Positions 32,760-44,049 of a stretch of 64,000 nt of DNA are shown in pieces. Location of the stretch: positions 80,793,248 through 80,857,247 of the forward strand of contig OZ018320.1 in assembly GCA_963969495.1 (NCBI GenBank), in the 5' to 3' direction. The notes under the pieces are model-generated. The model had not been told where the DNA came from. It ran no database searches and saw nothing but the letters and a program-made list of their open reading frames with translations. The stretch's first letter is position 1; the number at the start of each line of letters is the position of its first letter. This stretch comes from Ceratothoa steindachneri. Lineage: Eukaryota; Arthropoda; Malacostraca; Isopoda; Cymothoidae. The position numbers and the translations under genes are program-made.

Positions 32760-33677
32760 AGAAATTATAAAAACCTGTGAAATACATCACAATATGAATG
32801 AAAATAAATTATTAAGGAATTAGAAATATAAAATAGAACCATAAGAGTTCTATTCACCAAGAAAACCCCCAAATTTATAGAGCTATGTGAATTGGAGCTT
32901 GTAGATATTATTAGCGGTCAAAAATGAAATAACTCCTTATAGATTTAATTATTTGAATTTCTCTGCTGTAAATGTCATTAAATTTCATATCCTGTTATGC
33001 TATTTGCAGAGTTTAATTATATTAATTAATTTATCAGTTTATCAATTTTCCATTATCAAAATATTTTAGAAATGCACTGTTTTAATCATTTGGATTTGTG
33101 TCATTTGTCTGGTGAAACATCAGCATAGTAACCTGTGATAGCCTAGAGCCTAGTAATCTGTGTCACTCTCTGCTGCCATGCTGTACTGTGCAAACCTCAG
33201 CTTCAGTACATTCTTCCTGCATGTCCTTTTCTTCAGTGTTTAGGTGAGCATTTGTCCTATTATTTTATTTAAATATTGGTCTGTTATTTTGTCTTGTTAT
33301 TGTTAAGGTGCTCAAAGTGTTTCTAATTATTGTATTGATATGGTGTTCATAATGTAAGTCTTCCTGTAATTGAGTATGTTCATGAAGTACTTGTTCATGA
33401 AATGGAAAACTTTCAACATATTTCATGTTATAACAGAACATTTTTATTATTTTTAGGTTTTCTGTTTTGGAAAGTGCTGAAAGTGAAAACAAGGCCTATG
33501 ATACAAAAGAAAAGTGTGAAAAATTATGGAGATAGTCCTTGTGATATATTATTGACTGATCCAAGCACTTATAGGCAACTGATTCAGTACTATTATTACC
33601 TTCATTATGCAAACCTTTAGGCAGCAAATTAGCAAAGACTTAAAATCTACTTTGTCTTTAGTGAATCTGAGATTACC
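32760..33677. other. AT-rich stretch, no gene recognised
   Basis: No supported feature. The plus-strand open stretch 33402-33620 follows a splice-acceptor-like TTATTTTTAG at about 33455, but matches nothing I know. Confidence 0.4.
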
Positions 33678-33897
33678 TTTTTTTTTAAAGGGCTATCTGG
33701 TGACTACCCACTTGGGCATAAGTCGCCGCAAACAAACAGCCTAGTTCTAGGGTACTTTAAAATAAAAATTTTAACAGAAAACAACAATAAAAAGAGATAA
33801 CAATTAGGAAGCAAGCTCCGGCATCAGGGGCAGGTCCCCCTCCACTCGGCGTAGGAGCGTGTGACCTAGAAAGAAAACAATAACAAAAAAAAACTAG

Positions 33898-34230
33898 TCA
33901 AATAAAAGGGAAAAGGCCGGTCTCCCCCCAAAAGTTAACAAGTCTACCAGTCAATGTGCACACACTCGTCCCGAGTAAAAAGGACAGGCGGTAGCGACCC
34001 CACCCATCCCGGTAATGGGACAGGTAATGTGCACAAAGATCACCCAGACTGGGACATTCAACAAGAATGTGCCGAACAGTATGGGGGACGACGCATAGGG
34101 CGCAGACGAGCGCTCCATCAAATAGCGATGCGTCACACGAGTGTGTCCGATTCGGAGACGACAGAAAGCGACCTGAAGCCGTCGCGGCATTGGGGGATAG
34201 GTCCATGGAAAAGGCGCAGCGCAATGGCAT
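33898..34230 (-). pseudogene. ORF2 C-terminal tail of LINE-A copy C
   Basis: Encodes the same tail as copy B (VVPHTVRHILVECPSLGDLC, LVNFWGETGLFPFI). A short deletion near 34096 removes the preceding Cys-Asp-Asp-Cys pair found in B, so half of the putative zinc site is missing. It continues from the RNase H after a frameshift near 34130. Confidence 0.8.
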
Positions 34231-34864
34231 GCAACTTTAAGTTCCCTTTGACCGTCTCACATCTTCTTTGCCAAGCAGTCTGAAGAGCTGCCCGTATTCC
34301 TGCCATGTAGTCGGTGTGAGGAAGAGTGAAACGCTGGTCGGGTCGCAGAGTCCTCGAAGACTCTTTGGCGCGCTCATTCCCCGCAATTCCTACATGTCCA
34401 GGAACCCAGCAGAAGATAATCTCGACATCCGCCCGGCTCGCCAAAACCGTGGCGTCACGGATATCGTGAACTAGGGGATGCAGAGATTCCAATGCCCCGA
34501 GAGCACTCAGGGCGCTTTGTGAGTCGCTATAGATCACAATCCGGTCTCCGAACCGGGCACGTTGCGTGATCTCCCGTACCGAGTGGTGTATTGACACCAG
34601 CTCGGCGGTGAATACAGACGCAGCGCCTGGCAGGGCCCCGCTGACTTCAAACAGAGGGGATACGGCGTGGAAGCCGACCCCCTCTTGGGTCTTGGAGCCA
34701 TCCGTATACACTGGCACGGTTCCAGCGTGATACGAGGTGTGCTCCAAAAAGGTCGAACGCAATACTCCCGGCGCTGTACAAGCTTTGGGAGCAGAGGCGT
34801 GGCGACAAATAGCCAAATGTGGTACCCTCCAGGGTGGCGTCCTGGGCAGAACCAGGGGCGCCAC
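34133..34864 (-). pseudogene. RNase H domain of ORF2, LINE-A copy C (intact frame)
   Basis: A 243-codon open stretch holding a complete RNase H core: Asp in VPVYTDGSKTQEGVGFH, Glu in FTAELVSIHHSV, Asp in IVIYSDSQSALSAL, and His in CWVPGHVGIAGNERA. The fourth acidic position of the family (often GNE.AD) reads GNERAKE. The region upstream, SAPKACTAPGVLR, links to the RT thumb. This is the best RNase H of the window, although it sits in a dead ORF2. Confidence 0.85.
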
Positions 34865-34922
34865 CGGCCCGAGAGCTATACGTAGCTCTCGAAGGAGTTT
34901 CCTGGCCCTAAACCCAAAGGGC

Positions 34923-36250
34923 TTAGGGTATTACTCGGCGAGTAATGCACTGCACGCGGCGTAGAGCGAGTGGCATCTCCCCAGCATCGACCAACAGGCT
35001 CTCAATGGGGAAAGTGCGGAAGGCACCGGTCGCAAGGTGAAAGTCGGTGTGGTAAATCGAGTACACTTTCCGCAATAAACGCTCGGCTGCGGATGCATAA
35101 AACTTGCATCCGTAGTCGAGCTTCGAATGAACAAACGATCGATAAAAATGTAAGGGAGTAGCCCTATCAGAACCCCAAGCGCTGAATGTCACGGAACGGA
35201 GACTATCCATTGCGTGGGTACAAGAGACCCTAAGGCTGCGAATATAAGCCTCCCAGGTGATTCAACCCCTTCCAGGCGTACCCTATTAAGAAACAAGTCT
35301 GGGTCTGGGTGGAGCCGTGGATGGCGGCAGAAGTGCACCACCTTAGTCTTGGCCAAGGAAAACCGAAACCTGTGCGCTTCGGCATAGCGAGAGACGCGGT
35401 TCAATGCCTGTTAGAGTCGACGCTCCAAAGTTGGCATCTGGGCCGCGCCAGAAGAGATCAAAAGGTTGTCCACGTAGAGCGTTGCGAGAACATCTTCCGG
35501 CAGCACCGAGGTGATGCCGTTGATGCTCAGGGCAAAGAGTGTGACACTGAGGACACTTCCCTGCTGGACACCCTCTTCCTGCTCCTTTATGCCGGAGAGG
35601 GCTCCCCCCACCCGTACGCGGAATCGACGATCTCGCAAAAATTCAGATAAAAACATTGGGAAGCGTCCCCTCGCACCCATCGTGCGGAGTCTCCATGATA
35701 CCGTATCACCATCAACTTGCACACGCAAGAGGTTAGAGAGATTGGGCGAAAACCGGTCGGAGTAGCGTGATCTCTCCCCGGTTTGCGAAAGGCGAGCACA
35801 GTTGTGATTCACCAGGAATCTGAGAGGAGACCCTCCACCCAGATCCTGTTCAACAAATCTAACAAAGGCCATGCCTCGGTCACCCAGGTCTCGAAGCATG
35901 GCGTACGGGACATCGTCTGGACCATGGGCGGTGTCCGCGCACGAAGGAAGAGCGGAGCGCAACTCACTCACAGTAAACCTGTCGTTGAAGGGTTCTCCGC
36001 CTCTGGAGGTAAGGTCCATCCAGCGGCCTTCCGCGACAGCACGACGTGCATTGAATGATGGCGGAGCAGCATCCCGGCTAGAGAATGCGGAAAAAGCGGT
36101 CGCGAAGGATTCCGCCACGGACGCGGGGTCCGAGATTGCGATCCCATTCTCCTGGAGGACGGGAGGGGGGTCCTGCGAGAAGTTGCCCCAAATCCTTTTG
36201 ACTCGCTTCCACACCTCTGCTAAAGGGGTCTTTCCGTTAAGTGAAGACAC
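34923..36250 (-). pseudogene. Reverse transcriptase of LINE-A copy C, motif A deleted and motif C mutated
   Basis: 36250-35411 is open for 279 codons, starting in the linker (LNGKTPLAEVWKRVKRIWGN) and running through the fingers (GPDDVPYAMLRDLGDRG). It then jumps from LLRVQVDG directly to DTVSWRL, so the motif A segment with the first catalytic Asp is gone. Motif B reads EEGVQQGSVLSVTLF (VPQG changed to VQQG) and motif C LYVDNLLI, where the second Asp is Asn. 35404-34923 carries the thumb in other frames. Three independent hits to the active site make this RT certainly inactive. Confidence 0.9.
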
Positions 36251-37430
36251 GTATGCCCGCCAAGAAGAGCGGCGGGGTGCTTCGAAATAAACCGGAACCT
36301 AGCCCTAGCCCGACAAAATTCAGCGACAGTGAAATCGTTCGGGCGGCGCTTATAGCGCATGTCGGTATTCTAGGAATAGTAGTCAGGCCCACGGCGATCA
36401 GGTTGCCGGAAAAGAACCGAATGGCCTCATCTACCGACCTAAACTCCTCGACAGAGATAGAGAATTCAGTCATTTCCTGAAATGGAGGCCACCACGCCCG
36501 CGCCAAGCACCACCGAGGTGGTCTCTCAGGCGGCAGTTGCCCTGAAAATGATATTTGAATGGGAAAGTGATCACTACCATGGAGGTCATCGACACCCCTC
36601 AATCAAAATCAGGCTGTGCATCTGAAGAGCACAAAGATAGGTCAAGGCAAGAAAATGAAGTGGTTCTCGGACAGTGATGCATAAACTCATCCACGTTGGG
36701 GAAACCCATCTCAAGCTCTTCGATCAGATCGGCAAGGCCTTGTCCCCTGGGATTTATTGAGTAATCTCTCCAGAGGATGCCTGCCGTTCAGATCTCCAAG
36801 CAAGAGATAGGGCCTCGGCAACCGTGCCACGACGCGGCGGAAGTCCCCCGCGTCGAAGTCAGCTGATGGTGGAATGTACGCAGAAATGATAGTATACCTC
36901 CTATCCAGGTGCAGCTGCACAGCCACTGCCTGAAAGGAGGTATCTAAAGTGAAAGGAAGAAATGAGATATCAGGCCGCGTATAAACCGCGCATCCCCCAG
37001 CCCATCCATCCCGTGGTGGTGGGGTCGCAAGGCCCTTATACCTCGGGAGGGCGAGCAGGGGGCACGCGCCTAGCATGGTCCTGCAGAAAAATAGCTAACG
37101 GGGAACGGGACGAGACGAGCCACCGCAGCTCTTCCCAGTTGGCCCGGAATCCACAGCAATTCCATTGAAGGAAGATGCTCTCCAGGCCTAGCTCGGAGCA
37201 GACACGGGGGCCCGCCTCGAACAGGAGACCCTCACGAGGCAGAACTCCGGGCGCTGTTGGCTGGACAAAGAGCTGTTGCCGTCGAGGACTTATTGGGTGA
37301 AGTTGGGCTCGCCATGCGAGTCTTTTCCTCCCTCCGCCTCAAAACCTTAGGCGGGCGTTGCAACTTCGGAGGCGGGGGGGACCTCTTTTCGAGGAACCAC
37401 CGTCTTCGAGCCACACAGCCCACCACTAGG
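36237..37430 (-). pseudogene. Endonuclease domain of ORF2, LINE-A copy C
   Basis: The first strand (about 37200-37090) is present in broken frame. 37076-36711 encodes GGCAVYTRPDISFLPF, YTIISAYIPPSADFDAGDFR and YLLLGDLNGRHPLERLL. 36602-36237 carries the C-terminal catalytic motif in DDLHGSDHFPIQISFSGQLP and the segment leading to the RT. The catalytic Glu near the start is not visible. Compared with B, the middle strands are complete. Confidence 0.8.
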
Positions 37431-39370
37431 CGTGGGTGAAGGAGCCGAAGCTCCTTTGTTGCTGTCCTCCTTTCGAGGGACAGCTTTAGGAACCCTGGAA
37501 GATGGCCTGGTGACCAACTTCAGGGGTGTTAGCTCCTGTGAGTCTAACGACTCGGTGGAGGCACGTGGTCGTTTCGCCTTACGGGAAATGGTCACGCTGG
37601 GGGAAGAGGAGGGGAGCCCTGGTTTTATCTGGGGCTGGGTATGAAGTCTTTGGGCCACCAGCTTTACCAAGGGAGCGCCCGGATTAAGTAGAGCCCGCAG
37701 AAGGGCTATGAATGGGCACGGAAACAACCATGCTCGTTGGCCTGGATGGGCCAGGAGCAGAGGGTGCCTTTCTAACTATTGAGGCATATGACGTCCCAGG
37801 CAAAGCCGGGCACGCCAAGATCAAGTCCTTAGCCACGCAGAATGAGAGTCGATCCTGCGCATGAACGGCCAGGATTTCTTTCTCAAGGAGATATGCACCA
37901 CATTTGCTTCGAAGAGGCGGGGTGCGGCTCTCCGAAATTGACACACTTGGCCACACACGATTTGGACTTATCGTGTGCGGCCTTGGAGCAATTTACACAG
38001 ACTTTGGGTGACCCCGACTTTACACGTCTACAAGAACGATTCGTATGTCCAAAGTGGTGACAGTAATAGCAGCGCCATGGCAGTGGCACAAATGCCTTTA
38101 CGCAGTAGCAGTACCAACCCGCACGCACCGACTCAAGGAGCTTGTCACAGTCAAATGTGACGAAGAGTGTAGGGGTGGGTCTCGAGGGCCCTCCCTGTTT
38201 TCTCATCACACGTTCGACCTTGACCACCCCATGGTCGGCCAGCTCTAAGGTGATGTCCTCTATGGAGTATTCAACGAGTTCCCTCGCATAATCTACTCCT
38301 TTCACAAAGTTCATGGTAGAGTGCAGCGTCACACTCACCGGGGTGCCATGAAGTGTCCAAAGAGCACTTATCTTGGCCACCTCAGCGGGATTCGCCTCAT
38401 TCGCCAGAAGGCTCCTGTCTGAGAAACGGGTCACCTTCGGCTCTCTACCAATTGCATTAGATAATGCTCTCCTTTGATGGATCATGTTGCCCTTGGCCAA
38501 CATGGTGCCATCAGTGGAGCAAATAATGAGGAAGCGTTTGAAGTCAGCGGGCTCGAAAATGCCAGGTAACCTCTGAATGGGTGGGCCCGATATTATCGAG
38601 GCTCCGCCCTGTGCACTTTTGGTTTGGTCTTAGTCATAGTTACGGGCACACGGGGGAGGGGGGTAGAGGGGTCGGATGTGCCGATCTTGGCTTGGTTGCT
38701 TGCCAAAGTGGCAGCAGACCCATCCATCCCCGCAGCCCCCGTGGATGGAGAGGAGCCTCAAGTCTTTTTTTTTCCTTTTTTTGGAGAGGAGGGCGGGGAA
38801 TGAACCCACTTCTCAACTCCGCCGGTAGGAGCCCCCATGTCAGATGGACCGGCCTCAGCCAGGTCTTTTTCTGAAATAGAGAATGTCCTGGTGGTCGCAG
38901 GGGCACCCGTTGGAGGAGATCCCTCCCCTCCTTGTACTGTCTCGGAGACCCCAGCTGTTTGAGGAGGACCTTGCATAGGGGCAGATTGGCGCTGAGCCCG
39001 GATTCCCTCCCCATGGAAGGCCCTCCAGTTGGCCATCCCCTCCCAGGATATCACAGGTCCTGTTGGCATCACCAGTCATGTGTGGGGAGGCACAGGCCTT
39101 GATCCCGGCAAGGTTCAATATTCTTGCCAGCAGGTCCTTTGAGAGAAGCGACCGAAGGGGCCTGGCTTCCCTCTTCCCCCTAAGGGGGTTTGCCCTACCG
39201 AGGTGCTTAAATGAGGGGCGGTCGGCAATGGGCTGCCTGCTGGCTTTCTCGGCAGTCCCCTTAGAAAGAAAAGGAGGGACTGCCGCCGGAAATAGGGAGG
39301 TGCCTGAAAGCACCTCCAGAGAATGGGGGGAGGGGGAGTCCCCTACACCCGTAGTCATACGAGAGGAGTA
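37347..39370 (-). pseudogene. ORF1 (gag-like, CCHC) of LINE-A copy C
   Basis: 39358-38855 is the N-terminal part from a candidate start MTTGVGDSPSPHSLEV. 39072-38758 continues in another frame (FSISEKDLAEAGPSDMG). 38503-37883 is the central domain (MLAKGNMIHQRRALSNAIG, MNFVKGVDYARELVEYSIED) with knuckles CYYCHHFGHTNRSC and CVNCSKAAHDKSKSC. 37956-37347 is the Pro/Ser/Lys-rich tail. Frameshifts lie near 38860, 38600 and 37900. It shows where the ORF1 start lies for the family. Confidence 0.85.
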
Positions 39371-40379
39371 AGCTTCCTATCTGGTTAGAGAGATATGGAG
39401 GGTCCCCTGCACAAGCACAGGTTGGGGGGTGGCCTCCATTTTTTTTCTGTGGAGCTGCCTGTGGGCGGCTCCATCGATGGAACAGAGGAAGTTAAGGGTT
39501 GGGGTTTTTTTGGTTGTTCATCTATGGGCATGGTGACTATTTTTTTCACAGGAAGCAATAGCTCATCACCCCTCGCAGTAGCCCGCACTGCCTGGCAGTC
39601 CATCGGCATGGTGGCTCCACCTTGAACACGGCGTAAAATTGATAGAGTGTGAAGAGGTAAGGAAAAAGGATGTGAGGAAGGTATGGGTGGGGATGAAGCA
39701 GGTTGTTAAAAAAAAACCCATCCCACACCAGAGCTCAGGGGTTAGGGAATATTGTTTCCTCCCCCCCAGCCCCGATCCGGGACAGTTGGCCTAGAAGAAG
39801 GTCCGCATCTAGCCTGTGAAATTAGAGGCTGACCAGAGAAAGTTGTGGGAGAGGTTGTATAAAGGCGATGAAGTAGGGTAGAAATACAGGCTATCTGAAG
39901 GAAGGAAGAGAGGCTAAGCTGGGGCCGGATGGAGCGCTGGATCCTGTCAATATGGCGGCCAGGATGGCAAATCGCCGCGCCCCTTACGGGGACAAATCCA
40001 TTGAGAGAAAAGTTACAAGACCTACTCATGAGTGTGAAAGACAATGGCAAGCAGTGATTTAATAGTAGACTGCAAGGTCAAGTGTGCAAAAGTGCCGCTG
40101 GAAGATAGAGCATATTTTTCAGATCAGCAATAAAAGAATGCCCTAAGGGTGCATTCCAAGATGTCTGAAAGACACAGCTGCTACAAAAAACAGAGAGCAA
40201 CATGTTTAATATCAGGAAGATAGTGAGCTAGCTGGATTTTCCAAATAGCCTACAGAGTTGCCTGGACTTACAAGTAATACATCTAGTTATGAGGTTAGTG
40301 GGTTTTTTTTTAATATTTATTAAAATATATAAATGTATTTTACGCACTAACATGAAAACTCTACATAAAACAAAGCCTG

Positions 40380-41860
40380 GTTATTATTTCAGGAAGATGA
40401 TGAATGGCAGCCTAGCAAGAGGCCTTCAGGAGACTACAACCTTCTGAAGTTTGCTAGATATGCTATGGTCCTTGTCAGAGGTGAATGTTCATCAAATCTG
40501 GGTGTAGTTCTCAGGAATGCCAGGCTTACTCCATGACATCAAACACCTACTGAGATCTGAAGTTGAAGGGCATAAATGAAAGTAAGAGCAATTAGTGATG
40601 GTGTGGAGTCAGAGGCAAAGACAGCTTGTTTGCATTGGTGTGGAGTCAGAGGCAAAGACTGTTTGTTTGCATTGGTGTGGATGGAAATGTAGAGGAAAAA
40701 CCTTGATTTCCTGTGATGTTTTTGCTCAAGACATTCAGTGTTCTGAAAGAATATGACAGACTTGAAAGTATCAGTGCCATTCTTCTTGATAATACTGCAA
40801 CCAACACTGGTTGGAAGAGTGGTTTAGTGGTAAATCTGGAAGAAATTCTTGAGAAGAATCTGCAAACTATTGATTGCACCCTTTATCAGACAACTTCCAA
40901 TGAGCTCTTTTCAAAAAGCTGGATGGAGTTACAACTGGCCAAAGAAACTTCCGTGGGCCCCTTAGGGCAAAGGTGCTCAGAAGATATTCATGTTGAATGA
41001 ACAAGTAAAATATAAAGCTATAGAAACTCCAATTATTTAAGGGTATATTCCAGATGAAGTACTAAAGGATCTCAATCATAATCAAATGCTTCTAAATGAG
41101 TATTGCAAAGAATTAGTAGGAGTACCTGAGAGATGGGTGGGTTGGAATATAGGTCAACTAAACCATGAAAGATGGTTAACTCTTACCATACAACATAAAT
41201 ATAAAAAGTTGGTTCATTACATCATTCAGATTTATGCTCCTGCATAGTTTGAGATAAAAATATCCTCTAAGCTGCATGATTCATTTTGCATACTTTTCTC
41301 TGCCATAAACCGACTGAAGCTTATTCAGTTTGATGTGAAACGCATTATAAAGGGAACCATTTAGGGTAATGTTTTATGTTTCCTACCTGAAAACTTTCTC
41401 TATGCCATGGTGAAAAATGATGCCTGGATGAGGAGTCTTGGGCTTCAGATGATGCTCACTTTAGTGCTAACACTTGGGTAATTTTTATCTATGTAATTTC
41501 TCCAAAAATGAAAAATATTATGTTAGTGATTGTGTAAGACCATTACTAAAATATAGTTTTTATTTGTGGGATGGAGTGTCTGAGTAGAAAAAAAAAATTT
41601 TGCTGATGAATTGGAATGCAGAACTCTGGCACAAGCTTAATGACCTTACTGGCACTGCTGTTATGGAATCACCTACTACACAACATATTTCTGATGAGGA
41701 AATCCAGTCATTCATAGACATAATATTCTAGAGCTGCTGTCTCATTTTCATCATTGAAATGAATGTAAAATTAGTGACAGAAGATTTCCATAGCATGCAT
41801 GTGGTAGACTCCCATTACATATCAATTCCTTATGAAAGAATTGAACAGGAAGATACATCC
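40380..41860 (+). pseudogene. Decayed ORF of an uncharacterised transposase-like repeat family (U3)
   Basis: The stretch 40713-41000 is open and contains ISAILLDNTATNTGWKSGLV, LEEILEKNLQTIDC and VGPLGQRCSEDIHVE. I recall a repeated, uncharacterised arthropod family with 'FDTTASNTG...GACVLLE..L.R.LL...C.HHI.EL'. Broken downstream remains follow that family: ELVGVPERW and LNHERWLT near 41120-41180; LVHYIIQIYAP near 41215; PENFLYAMVKND near 41395; ISDEEIQSFID near 41690; and MNVKLVTEDF near 41765. The Asp of D-N-T-A-T-N-T-G could be a catalytic residue of an RNase-H fold, but this is inference. It contains a local tandem duplication at 40596-40673. Confidence 0.6.
40596..40673. repeat. Tandem duplication of about 38 bp
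   Basis: GGTGTGGAGTCAGAGGCAAA occurs twice, followed each time by GAC..C/GTTTGTTTGCATT. It lies within pseudogene U3 and breaks its frame. Confidence 0.8.
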
Positions 41861-41869
41861 TGCGTTTAT

Positions 41870-42235
41870 ATCAAAATAACATTATTCTCAGCCTTATGAT
41901 ACTTTATATCCATTTTTTGTGAGAAAATATAGTTTTGTTTTTTTGGATGTATAGCCTTTTGAAAGTATAAAGTTTAGTATTAAAATATTTAAAAATGCAT
42001 AAAATTTACATTTTTTTTAATTATTCTACACTTAAAACTATATTAGCACTTTACTCTTGAGTTGATACATGTATAAGCATTTTAGATGCATAATACATCT
42101 ACAAGAATTAATATTTTACCTACAGCCTGTGAGGAAAATTGTATAAAATGACAATAAAATTTAATTGGAAATCCGTAAGCAGGTCCTCATCCAAATACCC
42201 TATGCTCCTCTATATTGACTCATTCCTGTGGATAC
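41870..42235. other. AT-rich stretch, nothing recognised
   Basis: No coding frame, repeat or motif that I can support. Confidence 0.4.
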
Positions 42236-42239
42236 AGTT

Positions 42240-42411
42240 TTTTATTAGTGCATATTATTGGTGATTTGAATTTTGACAAGCCTTGATGGTGATCCCTTTT
42301 GCTTTCAATGCATTCTTGTGGATGGATGCAGTTTGTGGGAGGGTTTTGATAGATGTGGATGACCTTTGATAGGCCCTTGCACCTTTTATCATCGGTGAAA
42401 GTGTTATATTA
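42240..42411 (+). mobile_element. CR1-type 3'-end fragment
   Basis: Matches the 3' untranslated tail of CR1 copies F and K: TTTTGACAAGCCTTGATGGTGAT, GGGTTTTGATAGATGTGGATGACC and TTTGATAGGCCCTTG, ending in GTGAAAGTGTTATA where the others have GTGAAATTATGTTATG. It belongs to the same variant as 43500-43729 (both begin with a TGGA.ACAGTTTTTTATTA block). Confidence 0.75.
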
Positions 42412-42530
42412 GAAACTATTAAGTTTCTCAGACATTCTTTTGCTGAGCTTAGTTTCCCAGTTTCAGATGTTTCTGACAATGGACCTTGTTTTACTTCTGT
42501 TGATGGTGGTAAATTTTCCACAAATGACCA
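42412..42530 (+). pseudogene. Ty3/Gypsy-type integrase scrap
   Basis: A plus-strand frame directly after the CR1 tail reads TIKFLRHSFAELSFPVSDVS and then DNGPCFTS. The 'SDNGPCFTS' motif, preceded by an 'L...F...G.P' pattern, is the second catalytic Asp region of LTR-retrotransposon integrases. Only about 38 codons remain and no LTR, RT or protease is near. It is short, so the identification rests on one motif. Confidence 0.55.
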
Positions 42531-42539
42531 CCCTCTATT

Positions 42540-43095
42540 TTGTGGCCACTTTGTTATAAATATCTTTATTTTTAAAAATTATGCAAATACCTACTAGCGT
42601 GTATCAAAGGTATACAACACTATATAGCACTTTCACTAATTAGGGCACACAAATTTTGGTGAAACTTCAGCAGACCTATGCCGTGGAAACTTGGAAAGTA
42701 CATATTTTTAAGATACTCCACCTTGATGGGGTGAAAATAAAATTAAAATAAGTACACCTTGCCTTCTCTTGATGTGTAAAGAAACCCCGATTTTAAATAT
42801 TGGCAACACTAAATTAGAACTTATTTTTAACATTGGCAACCCTGGTTTTAAACACTTAAAATAAGGCTGAATTCAAATTAACAAAAGTCCATTGGCCACC
42901 ATTAGTGAATGATGGCAGATTGTGAATCTTGTGCATTTAGTCTGTTTTACTTTAATATGACTTTAGCTAACTCCTCAGAAAATTTAATTAATTTTCTATA
43001 GCTCATGGCTTCATTTTAAAAGTGAAGAATTGCGTCAGATGTGGGAATGAGGCGAAGATCAATTATAATATTAAAAGGTGGAAATGTGAAAAAGT
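42540..43095. other. AT-rich stretch, nothing recognised
   Basis: No gene or repeat supported. Confidence 0.4.
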
Positions 43096-43099
43096 GGCA

Positions 43100-43262
43100 A
43101 AGGTGTGGTTGATCGCAATTTCTTAATCTGTCTATAAACTTTAGTGTCATCAGCATACAAATAAATATTGGGTAAACCTGAAGATCCAGACTCTGTGAGC
43201 TTTCCTGCTCCTGTTTCCATAATATTTCAGCCATTTCCCAATATGTTTCACCTTTCTCATTA
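43100..43262 (-). pseudogene. Reverse transcriptase motif C fragment of a LINE
   Basis: The minus strand contains, in one frame, LPNIYLYADDTKVYRQIKKL (about 43180-43110). 'Y-A-D-D-T-K' is the RT catalytic motif C in its CR1/L2-like form. Upstream of it the frame is lost. With 44050-44230, which encodes the segment before motif B, it probably represents one broken minus-strand element. Confidence 0.65.
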
Positions 43263-43465
43263 ACTGTCCTTTTACTACTTCAGTTTTACCTAATGTTTTA
43301 TTGTGTTTGGTTACTGGAAACTAATTTTGAGCCATACTATGGGTTGCTATATAGCGGGAGGCATTGCACCACCCCCTATCCCCCTGCTCGCCCTCAGGAA
43401 AAGTAATAAAACGCCAGTTAATGAGACAGGTGAAACATATTGGGAAATAGCCAAAATATTACGGG
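43225..43465. repeat. Inverted repeat, arms of about 45 bp, spacer about 145 bp
   Basis: The left arm (43225-43271) and the right arm (43416-43465) are inverse copies. The right arm reads CAGTTAATGAGACAGGTGAA and then ACATATTGGGAAATAGCC, and the left arm pairs with it at all but a few positions. The spacer includes a GC-rich stretch (CACCACCCCCTATCCCCC). Confidence 0.8.
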
Positions 43466-43499
43466 GAAGGAGGGTTAACTTGGGGGATGGGGGTATTCT

Positions 43500-43729
43500 G
43501 GACTCAGTTTTTTATTATTGTATATTATGATTGATTTGGATTTTGACGAGTCTTGATGATGATGCCCTTTTTTTTTGACACATTCCTGTGGATGGTTCTA
43601 ATTGTATATTGTAGATGCATGATCTGACACAATCCTATGGATGCATTTTGTGGGTGGGTTTTGACAGATGTGGATGACCTATGATAGGCCCTAGTGGCTT
43701 TTGACACTCCATGAAATTATGTTATGTTA
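43500..43729 (+). mobile_element. CR1-type 3'-end fragment with terminal ATTATGTTATGTTA
   Basis: Contains TTTTGACGAGTCTTGATGATG, GTGGGTGGGTTTTGACAGAT, GTGGATGACCTATGATAGGCC and the exact CR1 end GAAATTATGTTATGTTA. 5' truncated. A related inverse copy lies at 52155-52320. Confidence 0.85.
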
Positions 43730-43734
43730 AGAAG

Positions 43735-44045
43735 AGTGGGAAAGCTCATGGTATATGGATCTTCAGGTTTACCTTTCTCTATGCTTCATTATTTCATTTA
43801 AAGATAAAATTGCACGGCTTCTCTTAAGGTTTAAATAAACCATTTATTTTCACACACTGAGGGGCATAGGGGGTGAAGCCCCACATTTCAAAAGTACCTA
43901 AAAAAATGCTAATTATTGGCGGAAATAGCCTAAAGTAGGTGGCTCTATCGTCTTTACTATTTTGATACATGTGCAGAGCCAATCGCATTATTGTAGCCCA
44001 GAAATAGTGCCTCCCATTGTGCGCCCCTAAACTGAAGTATTACCA
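43735..44045. other. Stretch without a recognised gene
   Basis: 43862-43885 (GGGGCATAGGGGGTGAAGCC) resembles the GC-hairpin of the repeat family described for 48940-53815, but too little is left to assign it. Confidence 0.35.
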
Positions 44046-44049
44046 GTTA

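Larger units (their letters stand above)
33678..39991 (-). mobile_element. LINE-A copy C, near full length (6.3 kb), internally deleted
   Basis: Same structure and orientation as copy B, from the 5' terminus at 39991 to a short poly-T at 33678. Relative to B it lacks about 190 bp of the RT (junction near 35707) and has its own frameshifts. Its RNase H is better preserved and its endonuclease region more complete. No convincing target-site duplication was found: GAATCTGAGATTACC on the left and ACAAATCCATTGAG on the right do not match. Confidence 0.9.

Noticed and set aside
33402..33620. Plus-strand open frame after a splice-acceptor-like TTATTTTTAG
   Set aside because: No family resemblance, no partner exon in phase, and AT-rich composition; left as unassigned sequence.
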